64,000 bases of DNA. Origin: Billgrantia kenyensis. Its GTDB lineage: Bacteria; Pseudomonadota; Gammaproteobacteria; Pseudomonadales; Halomonadaceae. A model generated the notes under the pieces. That model was not told the DNA's origin. It saw only the letters and a program-made list of their open reading frames with translations, and made no database searches. Every line of letters starts with the position of its first letter. Positions within the stretch are counted from its first letter, which is position 1. The stretch lies in contig NZ_JACEFT010000013.1 of assembly GCF_013697085.1 (NCBI RefSeq), positions 1-64,000 on the forward strand. The letters are read 5' to 3'. Of this stretch, positions 52,440-64,000 are shown one piece after another. Made by a program: the position numbers and the translations under genes.

Positions 52440-53108
52440 ATGGGCTACCGCTTCACCGACCTGACCCGCACCTGCCACGACGACTGGCGCGCCTATATCG
52501 AGCACGACTTCGTTCGCGGCCTGGGCGCCGGCACCCTGGACGAAGGCGCCTTTCGCCACTACCTGCAGCAGGACTACCTGTTCCTGATTCACTTCGCCCG
52601 CGCCTATGCGCTGGCCGCCTACAAGAGCCGCACCCTGGCCGACCTGCGCCAGGCCCATGAGGGGCTCAAGGCCATCGTCGACGTGGAGCTGGGCCTGCAC
52701 GTGGGCTACTGCCGCGAATGGGGCATCTCCGAGGCGGAGCTGGCCGCGCTGCCCGAGGCCCGCCCCACCATGGCCTACACCCGCTACGTGCTGGATACCG
52801 GCAACCGCGGCGACCTGCTCGACCTCCACGTGGCGCTGGCTCCCTGCCTGGTGGGCTACGGCGAGATCGCCAACTGGCTGGGCGCCCAGCCAAACACCCT
52901 GCGCGGCCACGCCAACCCCTTTGAGGCCTGGATCGCCATGTACGAAGGCGAGGAGTTCCAGGCCGCCATGCAGGCGGAACTGGCCTGGCTCGACGCCCGC
53001 CTGGCCGACGTCACCCCGGCACGTTTCGACGAACTCGTGGAGGTATTCCGCGATGCCACCCGGCTCGAGATCGATTTCTGGCAGATGGGGCTCGACCGCA
53101 GCCTCTGA
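52440..53108 (+). CDS. tenA: TenA-family aminopyrimidine aminohydrolase
   Basis: A 222-residue thiamin-salvage enzyme that hydrolyses aminopyrimidine fragments of degraded thiamin to HMP. All-helical TenA features are visible: QQDYLFLIHFARAYALA, a mid-protein acidic helix and the catalytic cysteine in ALAPCLVGYGEI (Cys136). First gene after the TPP riboswitch and 41 bases before thiC. GGAGGCAAG precedes the start. Confidence 0.94.
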   Translation: MGYRFTDLTRTCHDDWRAYIEHDFVRGLGAGTLDEGAFRHYLQQDYLFLIHFARAYALAAYKSRTLADLRQAHEGLKAIVDVELGLHVGYCREWGISEAELAALPEARPTMAYTRYVLDTGNRGDLLDLHVALAPCLVGYGEIANWLGAQPNTLRGHANPFEAWIAMYEGEEFQAAMQAELAWLDARLADVTPARFDELVEVFRDATRLEIDFWQMGLDRSL

Positions 53109-53122
53109 GCCCTCCCCCCTGA

Positions 53123-55039
<1,917 letters not shown>

Positions 55040-55056
55040 GCCCGCATGGGCTCCGC

Positions 55057-55088
55057 ACACGCCGGCCCAGTGGCCGGCGTGTTTTTTT
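55057..55088 (+). terminator. Rho-independent terminator of tenA-thiC
   Basis: ACACGCCGGCC and GGCCGGCGTGT form an 11-base perfect stem with a CAGT loop, followed by a run of seven T. Confidence 0.95.
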
Positions 55089-55164
55089 GTCGCCGCAGGC
55101 GACAGCATGGAGTACATGGATGTAGCCTGAAGCAAACGGCCAGGACCAAGGGCGGAGGGAGTCT

Positions 55165-56424
55165 ATGCCACACCTGCACGTCGCACTGGTAACCGAGCGT
55201 CCCGAGAAGTGCCTGATACCGATCCTGCAGCTGCGCCCGCAGCGGATCGTACTGGTGCCCTGCCGGGCATCGGCGCAGGCTGCCGAGCGGGTAGCGATCC
55301 TGCTGCGCCACGAAATGCCTACGGACACAGAGATCGAGACGCGCGCCAGCCTTGCCATCGACGACCCCCGGCAGTGTGCGGCTTATGCCAATTCATTGGC
55401 CGACTATCTTCAGCGACAGCAGTTCGACAACTCATCCCTGCTGGTAACGCTGGACGTGAGCGGCTGCAGCACGCTCACGGCCTTGCTGCTGCAGCATGCC
55501 ATGCGGCGCTGCGCTCCCGACTGGCTCTACGTAGACACCCAGGTCGGAGCGCTTTACCGCATGGCCGGTGATGTCGCCGACTGCGAGCCGGAGGTGCTGG
55601 CCATGGAGCCGGTGCTCGACATCGACCGCTATCTTCAGGCCAACGGCTACAAGCGGGTTCGGGCACTCTCCGATGGCGGCAGCTGGCAGGCAGCCTGCCA
55701 GCGCCGCAGGAGCCTGACCCAGTATCTGGCGCATCATGCCGACCGACTCGCCGGCCTGCTTGGCGAGCTGCATGGCATGGTGCACGGCGAGGGAGGTGCA
55801 CTGGCCACCCCTGACCCGCATAACGGCCCTGAGCTGCGTCCCGGTGCCGACAGGCAGCAGCTTCACGCTACGCCGCGCTTTCCCGCCACCGACGCCCTGA
55901 CCGCCCTGAGCGAGGCCGGCATGCTGGAGTGGAAAAGCGATACGCCGCGGCAGCTCTCGCTCACCTCACCTCAGGGGGCTTTTTACGTGGGCGGCGGCTG
56001 GCTGACCGAGTACACCTGGCTCAGCGCCAGGGAGGCGGGACTGAGCCAGCTCAGTGCCGCAGCGCATCTGCTCGACCTGCGCGGGCAGCACAATGCCGAC
56101 CCGGTGGTAACCGATTGCCTGGCGGTGGAGCGCAATCAGCTGCTGTTTGTCGAGAGTCTGATTGCTCGCCCCGGCGCTGAAGCCTGTATCGAACAGGGCC
56201 TGAAGCGCCTGCACGGCATGCTCAACCATTCCGCAGGGCTTTCGGCGACGCGTGTACTGCTGGCCTGCGGCGAGTTCGACAAGTCGCGCCGACGGCTCAC
56301 CGAGCTGCAGCGCTTGCAGGGCCTGAGGGTAGAAGTCGTGGAAACGGCGGAGTTGAGACGTCTCCCCACGCTGCTGGCCAAATGGAAGGAGCAGGGCAAG
56401 TGGCCCGACAGCCCAGGCTTGTAG
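55165..56424 (+). CDS. DUF1887 (Card1-like) CARF protein with altered nuclease motif
   Basis: A 419-residue protein of the DUF1887 family. The N-terminal ~150 residues look like the CARF/Rossmann-type fold (VALVTERPEKCLIPI, SLLVTLDVSGCST), and the C-terminal ~150 residues like the DUF1887 PD-(D/E)xK nuclease, marked by FYVGGGWLTEYTWL. In Card1-type nucleases the active triad is Asp...Glu-x-Lys. Here Asp317 and Glu330 align but the lysine position is Leu332 (VESL instead of the usual ECK), so cleavage may be lost. No CRISPR genes are nearby. GGAGG precedes the start. Confidence 0.8.
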   Translation: MPHLHVALVTERPEKCLIPILQLRPQRIVLVPCRASAQAAERVAILLRHEMPTDTEIETRASLAIDDPRQCAAYANSLADYLQRQQFDNSSLLVTLDVSGCSTLTALLLQHAMRRCAPDWLYVDTQVGALYRMAGDVADCEPEVLAMEPVLDIDRYLQANGYKRVRALSDGGSWQAACQRRRSLTQYLAHHADRLAGLLGELHGMVHGEGGALATPDPHNGPELRPGADRQQLHATPRFPATDALTALSEAGMLEWKSDTPRQLSLTSPQGAFYVGGGWLTEYTWLSAREAGLSQLSAAAHLLDLRGQHNADPVVTDCLAVERNQLLFVESLIARPGAEACIEQGLKRLHGMLNHSAGLSATRVLLACGEFDKSRRRLTELQRLQGLRVEVVETAELRRLPTLLAKWKEQGKWPDSPGL

Positions 56425-56440
56425 CAGCCCGGGCTGAACG

Positions 56441-56477
56441 AAGCGCCCCCGGCCACGGCCAGGGGCGCTTTGCGTTT
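56441..56477. terminator. Terminator between DUF1887 and outer-membrane genes
   Basis: AAGCGCCCC and GGGGCGCTT form a nine-base stem around GGCCACGGCC-type loop sequence, followed by TGCGTTTG. It lies between convergent genes. Confidence 0.75.
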
Positions 56478-56494
56478 GCTGCCTGCGGCAGGGC

Positions 56495-57154
56495 TTAGAA
56501 ACGGAAGCGCAGACCGACGCTTGCCGCATCGAAGGTGTGCTCTGAGCGATCCAGGTAACGCATGTAGTCAGCGCCGACGGCAAAGTTCGGTGCGATATCG
56601 AACTCCGCACCGGCACCATAGGACACGCCATCCTCACGGCCGTCGTCGAAATCGACTTCAGTGATACCGGCCAGACCATAAAGGCGGAACTCCTCGGAGA
56701 GCGGCAGGATCCCTTTCCCGTAGGCCCCGATCAGGTAATCCAGCTCGACCGGACCATCCGAGCCGCCAGTGCCCAGATGCGCTTCCACACCGAAATAGTC
56801 ATTGAACTGGGCGCCGCCGCGCAGACGCAGGCCAGCGGAATCGCCCGAAGGCCCGTCATCCTGCCTGAAGTCCCAGTACATGGCATCGGCGCCAATATAA
56901 CCTTGGGGATACATCGGCGCCTGGGCCTGAGCCTGGGTACGGGGCTGAGCCTGCCCCTGGGCCTGGGTGCGCTGCTGGGTCTGGCCCTGAGCCTGTTGCT
57001 GAGTCTGACCCTGCGTCTGCTGTTGAGTCTGAGGCTGCGACTGGGCCTGAGGCTGCGGCTGGGCCTGAGGCTGGGTCTGAGTCTGCTGCGCCTGAGCCGT
57101 GGTAACAAAGGCTCCGGCCATCACGATGGTAGCGGGAACGGCTAGCAGTTTCAT
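56495..57154 (-). CDS. Outer-membrane beta-barrel protein with Gln/Pro-rich segment
   Basis: A 219-residue exported protein. A signal peptide (to about residue 22, AQA) is followed by a ~60-residue low-complexity stretch of Gln, Pro, Thr and Ala with short repeats, then a C-terminal porin-like eight-stranded barrel (GLRLRGGAQFNDYFGVEA, ending SVGLRFRF) of the OmpW/OmpA-like, YfaZ-type superfamily. Function unknown. The ATG at 57154 has GGAGGTG upstream. Confidence 0.85.
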   Translation of the reverse strand: MKLLAVPATIVMAGAFVTTAQAQQTQTQPQAQPQPQAQSQPQTQQQTQGQTQQQAQGQTQQRTQAQGQAQPRTQAQAQAPMYPQGYIGADAMYWDFRQDDGPSGDSAGLRLRGGAQFNDYFGVEAHLGTGGSDGPVELDYLIGAYGKGILPLSEEFRLYGLAGITEVDFDDGREDGVSYGAGAEFDIAPNFAVGADYMRYLDRSEHTFDAASVGLRFRF

Positions 57155-57277
57155 ATCTGCACCTCCATTAAGAAACAGTGTTTCCATACACCGGCTCCCA
57201 GTGTGGTACAGGGGTTTGGGGACATCAAGCCGATCCCATCGAGAGTTGGTTTCGGCTTGTAACAGCCAGCTGGGATT

Positions 57278-58198
57278 TCAACGAGGCGAGAGGCTGAGCG
57301 TCACGATGCCAGCCAGCACGATCGCTCCCCCGAGCAGTTGAGTGCCGGAAAGCAGCTGACCGAGGACCAGATAGCCCAGCAGCAGCGAGGCCACGGGCTC
57401 GACATTCATCACCGGCGCGTTGCGCGCCATCTCCAGGCGCGGCACGCTGATGAAGAGCACCGAAAACGCCACGCTGTAGAACAGCGCCAGCGCGGCCAGG
57501 GCTTTCCAACCCATGGGGCTGGCCGGCAGTGCCATTCCCCCTGGTACCAGCTGCAGCATGCCGGCAACTATCATCAGCACCAGCACCGTAAGCATGGTCA
57601 GCAAGCTGCGCAAGGTACTGCCTACCTCGCTGAGGTGGTGCTCGGTGGTCCACAGCGCCACGGAAAAGGCCGCCGCCGCACCCAGGCCAAAGCCGACTCC
57701 CGGCAACCACTCCGGGCCAAGCGTTTCAGGTGTCGCCAGCCAGGCGGGAATATCGAGCACGACTACCAGACCGACCAGAATCGCCGCCATGATCAGTGCG
57801 GCACGCAGCGTCGGACGCGGCCCACCCAAGGCCCAGGTCAGCAGTGCCAACTGGATGGGGAAGGTATTCATCAGCAGCAGCGCCACGACCACGGGAATTC
57901 GCGCCACCGCCGCATAGAGACACAGGCTCTGGATGGCCACCATCAGGCCGGCCAGTAGCTGCCAACGCCCGGCCCTGGCCGGAAAGGAGAAGCGCTTGCG
58001 CTGCCAGAGAAACAGCACGACCAGCACGGCTAGCGCCGTTGCCGAGCGTACCAGCACGGCCAGCAACAAGCCGGTGCCCTCGTCGAAAGCCAGGCGTGCA
58101 GCAACGTGATTGCTGGCGAACAGCGTCGCGACGGCGACCAAGATGGCAATGGCGAGATGGCGGGGCAGCAGGAGAGGTGCGTTCAATGATGCGGGCAT
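57278..58198 (-). CDS. EamA-family (DMT) transporter
   Basis: A 306-residue inner-membrane protein with about ten hydrophobic helices in two repeats ([16 protein letters not shown] near the start; [18 protein letters not shown] near the end). Exporter of unknown metabolite. It is divergent from ackA, with 172 bases between. Confidence 0.88.
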   Translation of the reverse strand: MPASLNAPLLLPRHLAIAILVAVATLFASNHVAARLAFDEGTGLLLAVLVRSATALAVLVVLFLWQRKRFSFPARAGRWQLLAGLMVAIQSLCLYAAVARIPVVVALLLMNTFPIQLALLTWALGGPRPTLRAALIMAAILVGLVVVLDIPAWLATPETLGPEWLPGVGFGLGAAAAFSVALWTTEHHLSEVGSTLRSLLTMLTVLVLMIVAGMLQLVPGGMALPASPMGWKALAALALFYSVAFSVLFISVPRLEMARNAPVMNVEPVASLLLGYLVLGQLLSGTQLLGGAIVLAGIVTLSLSPR

Positions 58199-58370
58199 GG
58201 CGAGAGTCCAGACAGCGAAGCGCCTAGCATGCCAGCCTTCCCCCCTCGACCCAAAGCCGGAATCGAGTCACCTGGTGCAACCGGCAGTAACCCACTATTG
58301 GCATCGTCATGATGATAGACTTAGGTCTTATGTCTATGCTGCCCCCTACTGTCTGCCACGCGGAGAACTG

Positions 58371-59549
58371 ATGGACACATCGGTACTGGTGATCAATTGC
58401 GGCTCCTCATCGATCAAGTACGCACTCATTCCCGTGGATCCCGATCGGCCACGGCTGGCGGGGCTGGCCGAGCGACTGGGCAGCAGTGACGCACGGCTCA
58501 AGGGCAGCAACAGCCTGGGTGAGCCTTTCGAACAGCCGCTGGGCAGCGCCGACCATGCCACAGCACTGGAAGCCATCCTCGAGCGTCTCGAGGGGCGCCT
58601 GCCGGTGGCGGTCGGTCATCGCATCGTGCATGGCGGTGAGCACTTTACCCGCGCTGCGCTGATAGACGACGCTGTGGTCACAGCCATCGAGCGCACCTCC
58701 GCCCTCGCCCCACTGCATAATCCGGCCAATCTGGCTGGGGTCACGGCCACTCGGCGCCTGTTTCCCGACCTGCCACAGGTGGCGGTGTTCGATACCGCCT
58801 TCCACCAGAGCCTGCCGCCGCGGGCCTACCGCTACGCCCTGCCTGAAGCGCTCTACCGCGACCACTCCATCCGCCGCTATGGCTTTCACGGCACCAGCCA
58901 CGCCTATGTCAGCCGGCGAGCCGACGCGCTGAGCGGCCTGGAGGGAGGCGGCTGGCTCACCGCCCACCTGGGCAACGGCTGCTCCACCTGCGCCGTCTGG
59001 CAGGGCAAGAGTCTCGATACCAGCATGGGCCTGACCCCCCTAGAAGGAGTGGTGATGGGCACACGCAGCGGTGACGTCGACCCAGGCCTGCATGCACATC
59101 TATCGCGCCAGCTCAGCTGGACCATCGAGCGTATCGATGAGGTTCTCAACCGTGGCAGCGGCCTGCTGGGACTATCGGGGTTGACCAATGACATGCGTGA
59201 GCTGGAGGCAGCCGAGGCTGAGGGGCATGCGGGGGCTGCGCTTGCCATCGAGGTTTTCTGCTACCGCATCGCCAAATCCCTGGCGGCGCTCTCTTGCGCC
59301 CTGCCACGGCTCGACGGCCTGGTCTTCACTGGCGGCATTGGCGAAAACTCCGCCCAAGTCCGCGAGCGAGTGATTGCCCTGCTGCCGCACTTCGACCTGC
59401 AGCTCGACCCCACTGCCAACAGCGAAACGATCCGTGGACGAGAGGGCCGCATCGACACCGGCGGCCGCCAGCTGTGGATCATTCCTACCGATGAGGAGGG
59501 GCAGATCGCCACCGAAACCCGCCAGCGTTTGGAAGAGGCCGCTGAATGA
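58371..59549 (+). CDS. ackA: Acetate kinase AckA
   Basis: A 392-residue enzyme making acetyl phosphate from acetate and ATP (or the reverse) in the Pta-AckA pathway. The ASKHA fold motifs are visible: [38 protein letters not shown] and FTGGIGENS. Length is normal. The ATG at 58371 has GGAGAA upstream; the frame extends to 58110 without family match. Its stop overlaps pta by four bases (ATGA). A small inverted repeat (ATAGAC/GTCTAT, 58315-58337) lies just upstream. Confidence 0.97.
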   Translation: MDTSVLVINCGSSSIKYALIPVDPDRPRLAGLAERLGSSDARLKGSNSLGEPFEQPLGSADHATALEAILERLEGRLPVAVGHRIVHGGEHFTRAALIDDAVVTAIERTSALAPLHNPANLAGVTATRRLFPDLPQVAVFDTAFHQSLPPRAYRYALPEALYRDHSIRRYGFHGTSHAYVSRRADALSGLEGGGWLTAHLGNGCSTCAVWQGKSLDTSMGLTPLEGVVMGTRSGDVDPGLHAHLSRQLSWTIERIDEVLNRGSGLLGLSGLTNDMRELEAAEAEGHAGAALAIEVFCYRIAKSLAALSCALPRLDGLVFTGGIGENSAQVRERVIALLPHFDLQLDPTANSETIRGREGRIDTGGRQLWIIPTDEEGQIATETRQRLEEAAE

Positions 59550-61720
59550 GAGCACAGGACGCACGACCGCATACTCAGGTATTGCTCATGGTACCCACCG
59601 GTGTCGGGGTCGGCCTGACATCGGCCAGCCTGGGGCTGATGCAGGCCCTCGACACTCTCGGCCTCAAGACCGGTTTTCTCAAGCCGTTCCGCCAGGACGA
59701 GCTGAACGGCCCCGGGCCCGATCGCTCCACCGCCCTGGTGAGCAGCACCCTGGGACTGCGCCCGCCCGCTCCCATCGCCCAGGCCGACATGGAACGCCTG
59801 CTGCGTCAGGACCGCCTGGACGTGCTGATGGAGCAGGTAATCGAGCTGTACGATGCAGCTGTGGCCGAACACAACGGCACCACGCCTGACCTGATCGTGG
59901 TCGAGGGGGTGGTGCCCACCGCCCACGGCACCTATGCCACCCAGCTCAACACGCAGCTGGCCCATGCGCTGAATGCGCGTGCCATACTGGTTGGCAGCGG
60001 GGATGCCGCCGCTCCTGAGGCCCTTGCCGAGCAGCTCGACATGCACGCCCGGGCCTTCGGCGGCGTTGGCTCCACCCGCACCCTGGGCTGCATCCTGATG
60101 CGCATGCAGAACCTGGCCGGCGGCGAGGAGCCGACGCTGGCCCCCGGCACCAGCAGCGTCTTGCTCGACGATGCGTTTCTTGCCGAACTGCGCCGCCATT
60201 CGCCGGCACTCGCCACCGACCGCTTTCACTTGATCGGCGTGGTGCCCTACAACCCGGCATTGATTGCCCCTCGGGTAGTCGACGTGGCACGAGCACTCGG
60301 CGCTCAATTTCTCAACGAGGGCGAGGCCGCCAATCGCCGGGTACTCTCCACCAGTCTGTGCGCCCGCAGCGCAGCCAATGCCCTGCATGCGTTCCGTCCC
60401 GGAAGCCTGATCGTTACCTCGGGGGATCGCGACGACATCGTGCTGGCCTCGGCGCTGGCCACCATGAACGGCGTGCCCATGGCCGGCGTATTGCTGACCA
60501 ACGGCTTCATGCCCAACGACAACATGATCGAGATGTGCCGCCCGGCGCTGAAGACCGGCATGCCGGTACTGGCGGTAGACACCGACAGCTTCACCACGGC
60601 CAAGAACCTGGGGCGGATGGGCAACGACATACCCATGGACGATCAGGAGCGCGCCGAGCAGGTGACCCGCTTCGTGGCCGGCCACCTCGATCTGCAGTGG
60701 CTCAAGGATCACCTCAGTCGGGGCTTCACCCGCCGGCTGTCGCCCTCGGCGTTCCGCTATCAACTGGTGAAGCTGGCTCAACGTGCCAACCGGCGCATCA
60801 TCCTGCCCGAGGGCAGCGAGCCGCGCACCGTGGAGGCCGCTGCCATCTGCCAGCGCCGCGGCATCGCCAACTGCGTGCTGCTGGCCCGCCGCGAAGAGGT
60901 GGAAGAGGTCGCCCGCAATCGTGGCATCGAGCTGCCGGAAGGACTCGAGATTCTCGACCCCGAGCACATTCGCAGCCGCTATGTGGCGCCCATGGTGGAG
61001 CGCCGCCGGGGTAAGGTGAACGAACTGACGGCGGAGGACCAGCTTCAGGACAATGTGGTGCTGGGCACCATGATGCTACAGCTCGACGAAGTCGACGGCC
61101 TGGTCTCCGGCGCCGTTCATACCACCGCCAACACCGTGCGGCCAGCCTTCCAGCTGATCAAGACCGCCGCCGACTACCGCCAGGTGTCATCGATCTTCTT
61201 CATGCTGCTGCCGGAGCAGGTGGTGGTCTACGGCGACTGCGCGGTGAACCCCGATCCCGACGCCGAGGCGCTGGCCGAGATCGCCATCCAGAGCGCCCGA
61301 TCGGCCCAGGCTTTCGGCATCGAGCCGCGGGTGGCGATGATCAGCTACTCCACCGGCGAGTCCGGCAGCGGTGCCGATGTCGATAAGGTGCGCCAGGCCA
61401 CGCGCCTGGCCCGCGAGCAAGCACCGGACCTGCTGATCGACGGCCCTCTGCAGTACGACGCCGCCGCCATCGAGAGCGTGGGGCGCCAGAAGGCGCCCGA
61501 CTCGCCGGTGGCGGGGCGTGCCACGGTGTTCGTGTTCCCTGATCTCAACACCGGCAACACCACCTACAAGGCGGTGCAGCGCAGTGCGCGGGTAGTCAGC
61601 GTGGGGCCGATGCTGCAGGGCCTCAACAAGCCGGTCAACGACCTCTCGCGGGGGGCGCTGGTGGATGACATCGTCTACACCATTGCACTGACAGCCATCC
61701 AGGCTGCCCAGCGTGGTTAG
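59546..61720 (+). CDS. pta: Phosphate acetyltransferase Pta
   Basis: A 724-residue enzyme, the long enterobacterial form, converting acetyl-CoA and phosphate to acetyl phosphate. It has an N-terminal BioD-like P-loop-derived domain (about residues 1-230; [16 protein letters not shown]), a DRTGG domain in the middle (about 230-390) and the C-terminal PTA_PTB catalytic domain (about 390-720; [17 protein letters not shown]). Translationally coupled to ackA. Stop overlaps that of thiO on the other strand by four bases. Confidence 0.97.
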   Translation: MRAQDARPHTQVLLMVPTGVGVGLTSASLGLMQALDTLGLKTGFLKPFRQDELNGPGPDRSTALVSSTLGLRPPAPIAQADMERLLRQDRLDVLMEQVIELYDAAVAEHNGTTPDLIVVEGVVPTAHGTYATQLNTQLAHALNARAILVGSGDAAAPEALAEQLDMHARAFGGVGSTRTLGCILMRMQNLAGGEEPTLAPGTSSVLLDDAFLAELRRHSPALATDRFHLIGVVPYNPALIAPRVVDVARALGAQFLNEGEAANRRVLSTSLCARSAANALHAFRPGSLIVTSGDRDDIVLASALATMNGVPMAGVLLTNGFMPNDNMIEMCRPALKTGMPVLAVDTDSFTTAKNLGRMGNDIPMDDQERAEQVTRFVAGHLDLQWLKDHLSRGFTRRLSPSAFRYQLVKLAQRANRRIILPEGSEPRTVEAAAICQRRGIANCVLLARREEVEEVARNRGIELPEGLEILDPEHIRSRYVAPMVERRRGKVNELTAEDQLQDNVVLGTMMLQLDEVDGLVSGAVHTTANTVRPAFQLIKTAADYRQVSSIFFMLLPEQVVVYGDCAVNPDPDAEALAEIAIQSARSAQAFGIEPRVAMISYSTGESGSGADVDKVRQATRLAREQAPDLLIDGPLQYDAAAIESVGRQKAPDSPVAGRATVFVFPDLNTGNTTYKAVQRSARVVSVGPMLQGLNKPVNDLSRGALVDDIVYTIALTAIQAAQRG

Positions 61721-62835
61721 CCTGCACGCCCGAGACGCCGTGCCGGGCGATAGAGCGTGGGATCGATGGCCGGCTCCCGCTCGAGCAGCAGGTCGACCAG
61801 TAGCCGGGTCGCCGCCGGCGCCAGTACCAGGCCGTTGCGGAAGTGCCCGGCATTGACGAAGAGCCCCTCGATGCCGGGCACGGCGCCGATGAAGGGGATG
61901 CCGTCCGGGGCCGCCGGGCGCAGTCCGGCCCAGTGGTGCTCGACCCGGCACTCGGCCAGCGCCGGCAGCATCGCCACGGCGCTGTGCCACAGCGACTCGC
62001 GCGCCTCCTCGGTGGTGCTCTTGTCGAAGTCGGCCTGCTCCAGGGTCGAGCCGACCAGCACCCGGCCATCGCCGCGCGGAATCAGGTAGCGGCCATCGGC
62101 CAGCACCACCCGTTCGAGCAGCTGTCGCCCGCCCGGCATGGGCGGGGTGACGAACAGCATCATCTGCCCCTTTACCGGCCGCACCGGCATCGCCACGTCG
62201 TGCTCGGCCAGCAGCACGCCGCTCCAGGCGCCACCACAGAGAATGACCCGGTCGGCGGCGAGGCGGCCGCGAGTCGTCTCGACCCCACGGACGCGGCCCT
62301 GCACGACGCTCAGCCGCTGAACCGCAGCATGCTCCAGCAGTGTCACGTTAGGCAGGGCATTCAGGCGGGTGCGCAGCGCCCGGCACAGCCGCGGGTTGCG
62401 CACGCTGCCCAGGGTTGGCATCCATAGGCCTTCGCCGAGCCCCTCGGCCAGCCAGGGCTCCTGGCGGTAGATGAAGCCGGCATCGACTCGCTCCAGCGGC
62501 CAGCCCTGGCGCTGGGCCCAGGCAAAGGCGCGCTCGCCGTCGTCCACACGCAGGTAGAGCAGCCCCTTGCGGCGATACTCGATATCGATGCCGGTGTTGG
62601 CCAGCAGGCTTTCGCTCAGGGCCTGGTAGGCCACCTCGGCGCCGCGGGCCAGCCGGGAGACGGGTTCGCTGTAGCGCCAGGGGTAAAGCGGCGAGACGAT
62701 GCCACCGCCCGCCCAGGAGGCCTCCTCGCCGCAGCGACCGCGCTCTACCAGGGTCACGCCATGGCCGGCCTCGGCCAGCTGGCTGGCGGTTAGCATGCCG
62801 ATCACGCCACCGCCGATGATGATGAAGTCGTTCAC
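61717..62835 (-). CDS. thiO: Glycine oxidase ThiO
   Basis: A 372-residue FAD-dependent amine oxidase making dehydroglycine for the thiazole half of thiamin. The nucleotide-binding motif is IIIGGGVIGMLTASQL, with a WAGGGIVSPLYPW block and the C-terminal GHFRNGLVLAPAATRLL typical of the family. Length is normal. It is the only thiazole-branch gene in the window and is not linked to the tenA-thiC operon or a riboswitch here. Confidence 0.94.
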   Translation of the reverse strand: MNDFIIIGGGVIGMLTASQLAEAGHGVTLVERGRCGEEASWAGGGIVSPLYPWRYSEPVSRLARGAEVAYQALSESLLANTGIDIEYRRKGLLYLRVDDGERAFAWAQRQGWPLERVDAGFIYRQEPWLAEGLGEGLWMPTLGSVRNPRLCRALRTRLNALPNVTLLEHAAVQRLSVVQGRVRGVETTRGRLAADRVILCGGAWSGVLLAEHDVAMPVRPVKGQMMLFVTPPMPGGRQLLERVVLADGRYLIPRGDGRVLVGSTLEQADFDKSTTEEARESLWHSAVAMLPALAECRVEHHWAGLRPAAPDGIPFIGAVPGIEGLFVNAGHFRNGLVLAPAATRLLVDLLLEREPAIDPTLYRPARRLGRAG

Positions 62836-62883
62836 TCAGGGCTCCGCAATAGATGTCCGATTCGCGGGCATTCAGGCACCATA

Positions 62884-62919
62884 CATGACTGCGCCCCGTC
62901 TAGGCGGGGCGCAGTCATG
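62884..62919. terminator. Perfect 14-base inverted repeat after thiO/before ABC permease
   Basis: CATGACTGCGCCCC and GGGGCGCAGTCATG form a perfect 14-base stem with an eight-base loop. It lies between the permease stop and the thiO start on the minus strand. No T tract follows, so it may be a terminator helper or an intergenic repeat. Confidence 0.6.
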
Positions 62920-62942
62920 CCGGATTCCGGGGTTGGGCGGCC

Positions 62943-63767
62943 TCACATTCCACTCTTCAACCTCTCGCTGCGCCGACGCAGCAGCTCCATGGTAACCAAA
63001 AGCAGCGTCGAGATCAGGATCAGGAGGGTCGCCATGGCCGCAATCGCCGGGCTGATGTTCTCGCGAATGCCGGAGAACATCTGGATCGGCAGGGTGCGCT
63101 CGGTGGGGCTGGCAATGAACAGCGCCACTACCACCTCATCGAAGGAGGTGGCGAAGGCGAACAGCCCGCCAGAGACCACGCCGGGCACGATTTGCGGCAG
63201 GATGATGGTGAAGAAGACCCGCACCGGGTTGGCGCCCAGGCTGGCCCCGGCGCGCACCTGGTTGAAATCGAAGCCCTGCAGGGTGGCATTGACCGTGATC
63301 ACCACGAAGGGCACGCCCAGCACGGTATGCGCCAGGATCAGGCCGGCAAAGGAATTGAGCAGGCCGATCTGGGCGAAGAAGAAGTACATGCCCACGGCCA
63401 CGATGACCAGCGGCACCACCATCGGCGAGATCAGCAGCGCCAGGATCAGCCCCTTGCCGGGGAATTCGGCGCGGTTGAGCCCCACCGCCGCCAGCGTGCC
63501 CAGGATCATCGCCAGCAGCGTGGCCATCGGCGCCACGATCAGGCTGTTCCTTAGCGCCCCCATCCACGACGACGAGGTGAAGATCGCCTCGTACCAGCGC
63601 AGCGAGAAGCCCGGCAGGGGATAGGTCAGGAAGGAACCACTGCTGAATGACAGCGGAATGATCACCAGCACCGGAGCGATCAAGAACAGCAGAACCAGGC
63701 CGCAGAAGATGCGGAAGACCCAGAACCAGATCTTCTCCACCGGCGAGGCGTAGGGAGGCAGTGACAT
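62943..63767 (-). CDS. ABC transporter permease (PotC-like)
   Basis: A 274-residue inner-membrane permease with six hydrophobic helices and the EAA-type loop (AGASLGANPVRVFFTIILPQ). Sequence and length fit the spermidine/putrescine-type PotC/PotI permeases. Starts 3 bases after the stop of the upstream permease. The rest of the operon (binding protein, ATPase) is presumably to the right of the window. Confidence 0.93.
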   Translation of the reverse strand: MSLPPYASPVEKIWFWVFRIFCGLVLLFLIAPVLVIIPLSFSSGSFLTYPLPGFSLRWYEAIFTSSSWMGALRNSLIVAPMATLLAMILGTLAAVGLNRAEFPGKGLILALLISPMVVPLVIVAVGMYFFFAQIGLLNSFAGLILAHTVLGVPFVVITVNATLQGFDFNQVRAGASLGANPVRVFFTIILPQIVPGVVSGGLFAFATSFDEVVVALFIASPTERTLPIQMFSGIRENISPAIAAMATLLILISTLLLVTMELLRRRSERLKSGM

Positions 63768-63770
63768 GAC

Positions 63771-64000
63771 TCAACTCCTGATCAGCTGCTTGCGGTTCAC
63801 CAGGCGGTGGTAAACCAGGTAGAGCAGTAGCGTGACCACCAGCAGCAAGCTACCCAGCGCCGCAGCCATGCCCCAGTTGTTGGTGGTGTTGGTGTAGTAG
63901 GCCACGTAGTAGCTCACCATCTGGTCGGCCGGCCCCCCTACCAGCGCCGGGGTGATGTAGTAGCCCAGCGCCATGATGAACACCAGGATGGTGCCCGCCG
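63771..64000 (-). CDS. ABC transporter permease (PotB-like), partial
   Basis: The C-terminal ~76 residues of a second permease, cut by the window end. It shows the family block ALGYYITPALVGGP and the last two hydrophobic helices. With PotC-like it forms the membrane part of a polyamine or related ABC importer. Confidence 0.85.
   Translation of the reverse strand, partial: AGTILVFIMALGYYITPALVGGPADQMVSYYVAYYTNTTNNWGMAAALGSLLLVVTLLLYLVYHRLVNRKQLIRS

Noticed and set aside
56930..57100. Low-complexity CAG/CTG-type repeats
   Set aside because: They encode the Gln/Pro-rich segment of the outer-membrane protein.

Overview
The window is a GC-rich gammaproteobacterial chromosome segment, most likely from Halomonas or a close relative in the Halomonadaceae. 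I infer this from protein style and gene content, not from a database match. About 57 protein genes are supported, plus a TPP riboswitch, several terminators, one candidate small RNA and a set of candidate operators. No rRNA, tRNA or CRISPR array was seen.

Layout. Positions 1-2.1 kb are the end of an integrated element: an AT-rich orphan membrane protein and a tyrosine integrase next to the 5' end of dusA, a known integration target. At 3.1-13 kb lie an aspartoacylase-like enzyme, a TetR regulator with an RND efflux pump, an alpha/beta hydrolase, an LpxR-like outer-membrane protein and a fructosamine-kinase-like protein. At 13-21 kb are an unusual ACP / acyl-AMP ligase / PlsC fusion, a fasciclin protein, two divergent Nudix hydrolases, and an operon joining a 2OG-Fe(II) oxygenase to a soluble PAS histidine kinase and a FixJ-like regulator.

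At 21.4-35.8 kb is a copper/envelope-stress island: YtkA-like protein, multicopper oxidase, His-rich cytochrome c, L,D-transpeptidase, cardiolipin synthase, Lgt, Met-rich Spy-like protein, Cu P-type ATPase, DUF2933 protein, YncE-like propeller and DUF411 protein. Four small exported Cys-containing ORFs in it end in an almost identical ERPPR-type tail and each sits directly upstream of one of these units. They resemble DUF2946/CruR-type copper-sensing leader peptides that arrest the ribosome. A fifth ORF is a looser variant. Two pairs are arranged divergently around shared intergenic regions. This repeated leader architecture is the most interesting feature of the window.

At 35.9-47 kb are housekeeping and catabolic genes: YtoQ, MOSC and Rieske proteins, DMT and MFS transporters, and an acyl-CoA catabolic cluster (crotonase, 3-hydroxyacyl-CoA dehydrogenase, acyl-CoA ligase, acyl-CoA dehydrogenase) resembling a short-chain or DmdBCD-like pathway. 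At 47-52 kb are a lipid A-type acyltransferase and a giant AsmA-like repeat protein. At 52.2-55 kb a TPP riboswitch precedes tenA-thiC, followed by a lone DUF1887 (Card1-like) CARF protein. At 56-62.8 kb are an outer-membrane barrel, a DMT exporter, ackA-pta and thiO. The right edge cuts a polyamine-type ABC permease pair.

Working together: the TetR/RND/LpxR genes share a matching palindromic operator, which suggests one envelope-stress regulon. The copper island combines oxidation of Cu(I), export, periplasmic metal buffering and envelope remodelling, probably with translation-level sensing of copper.
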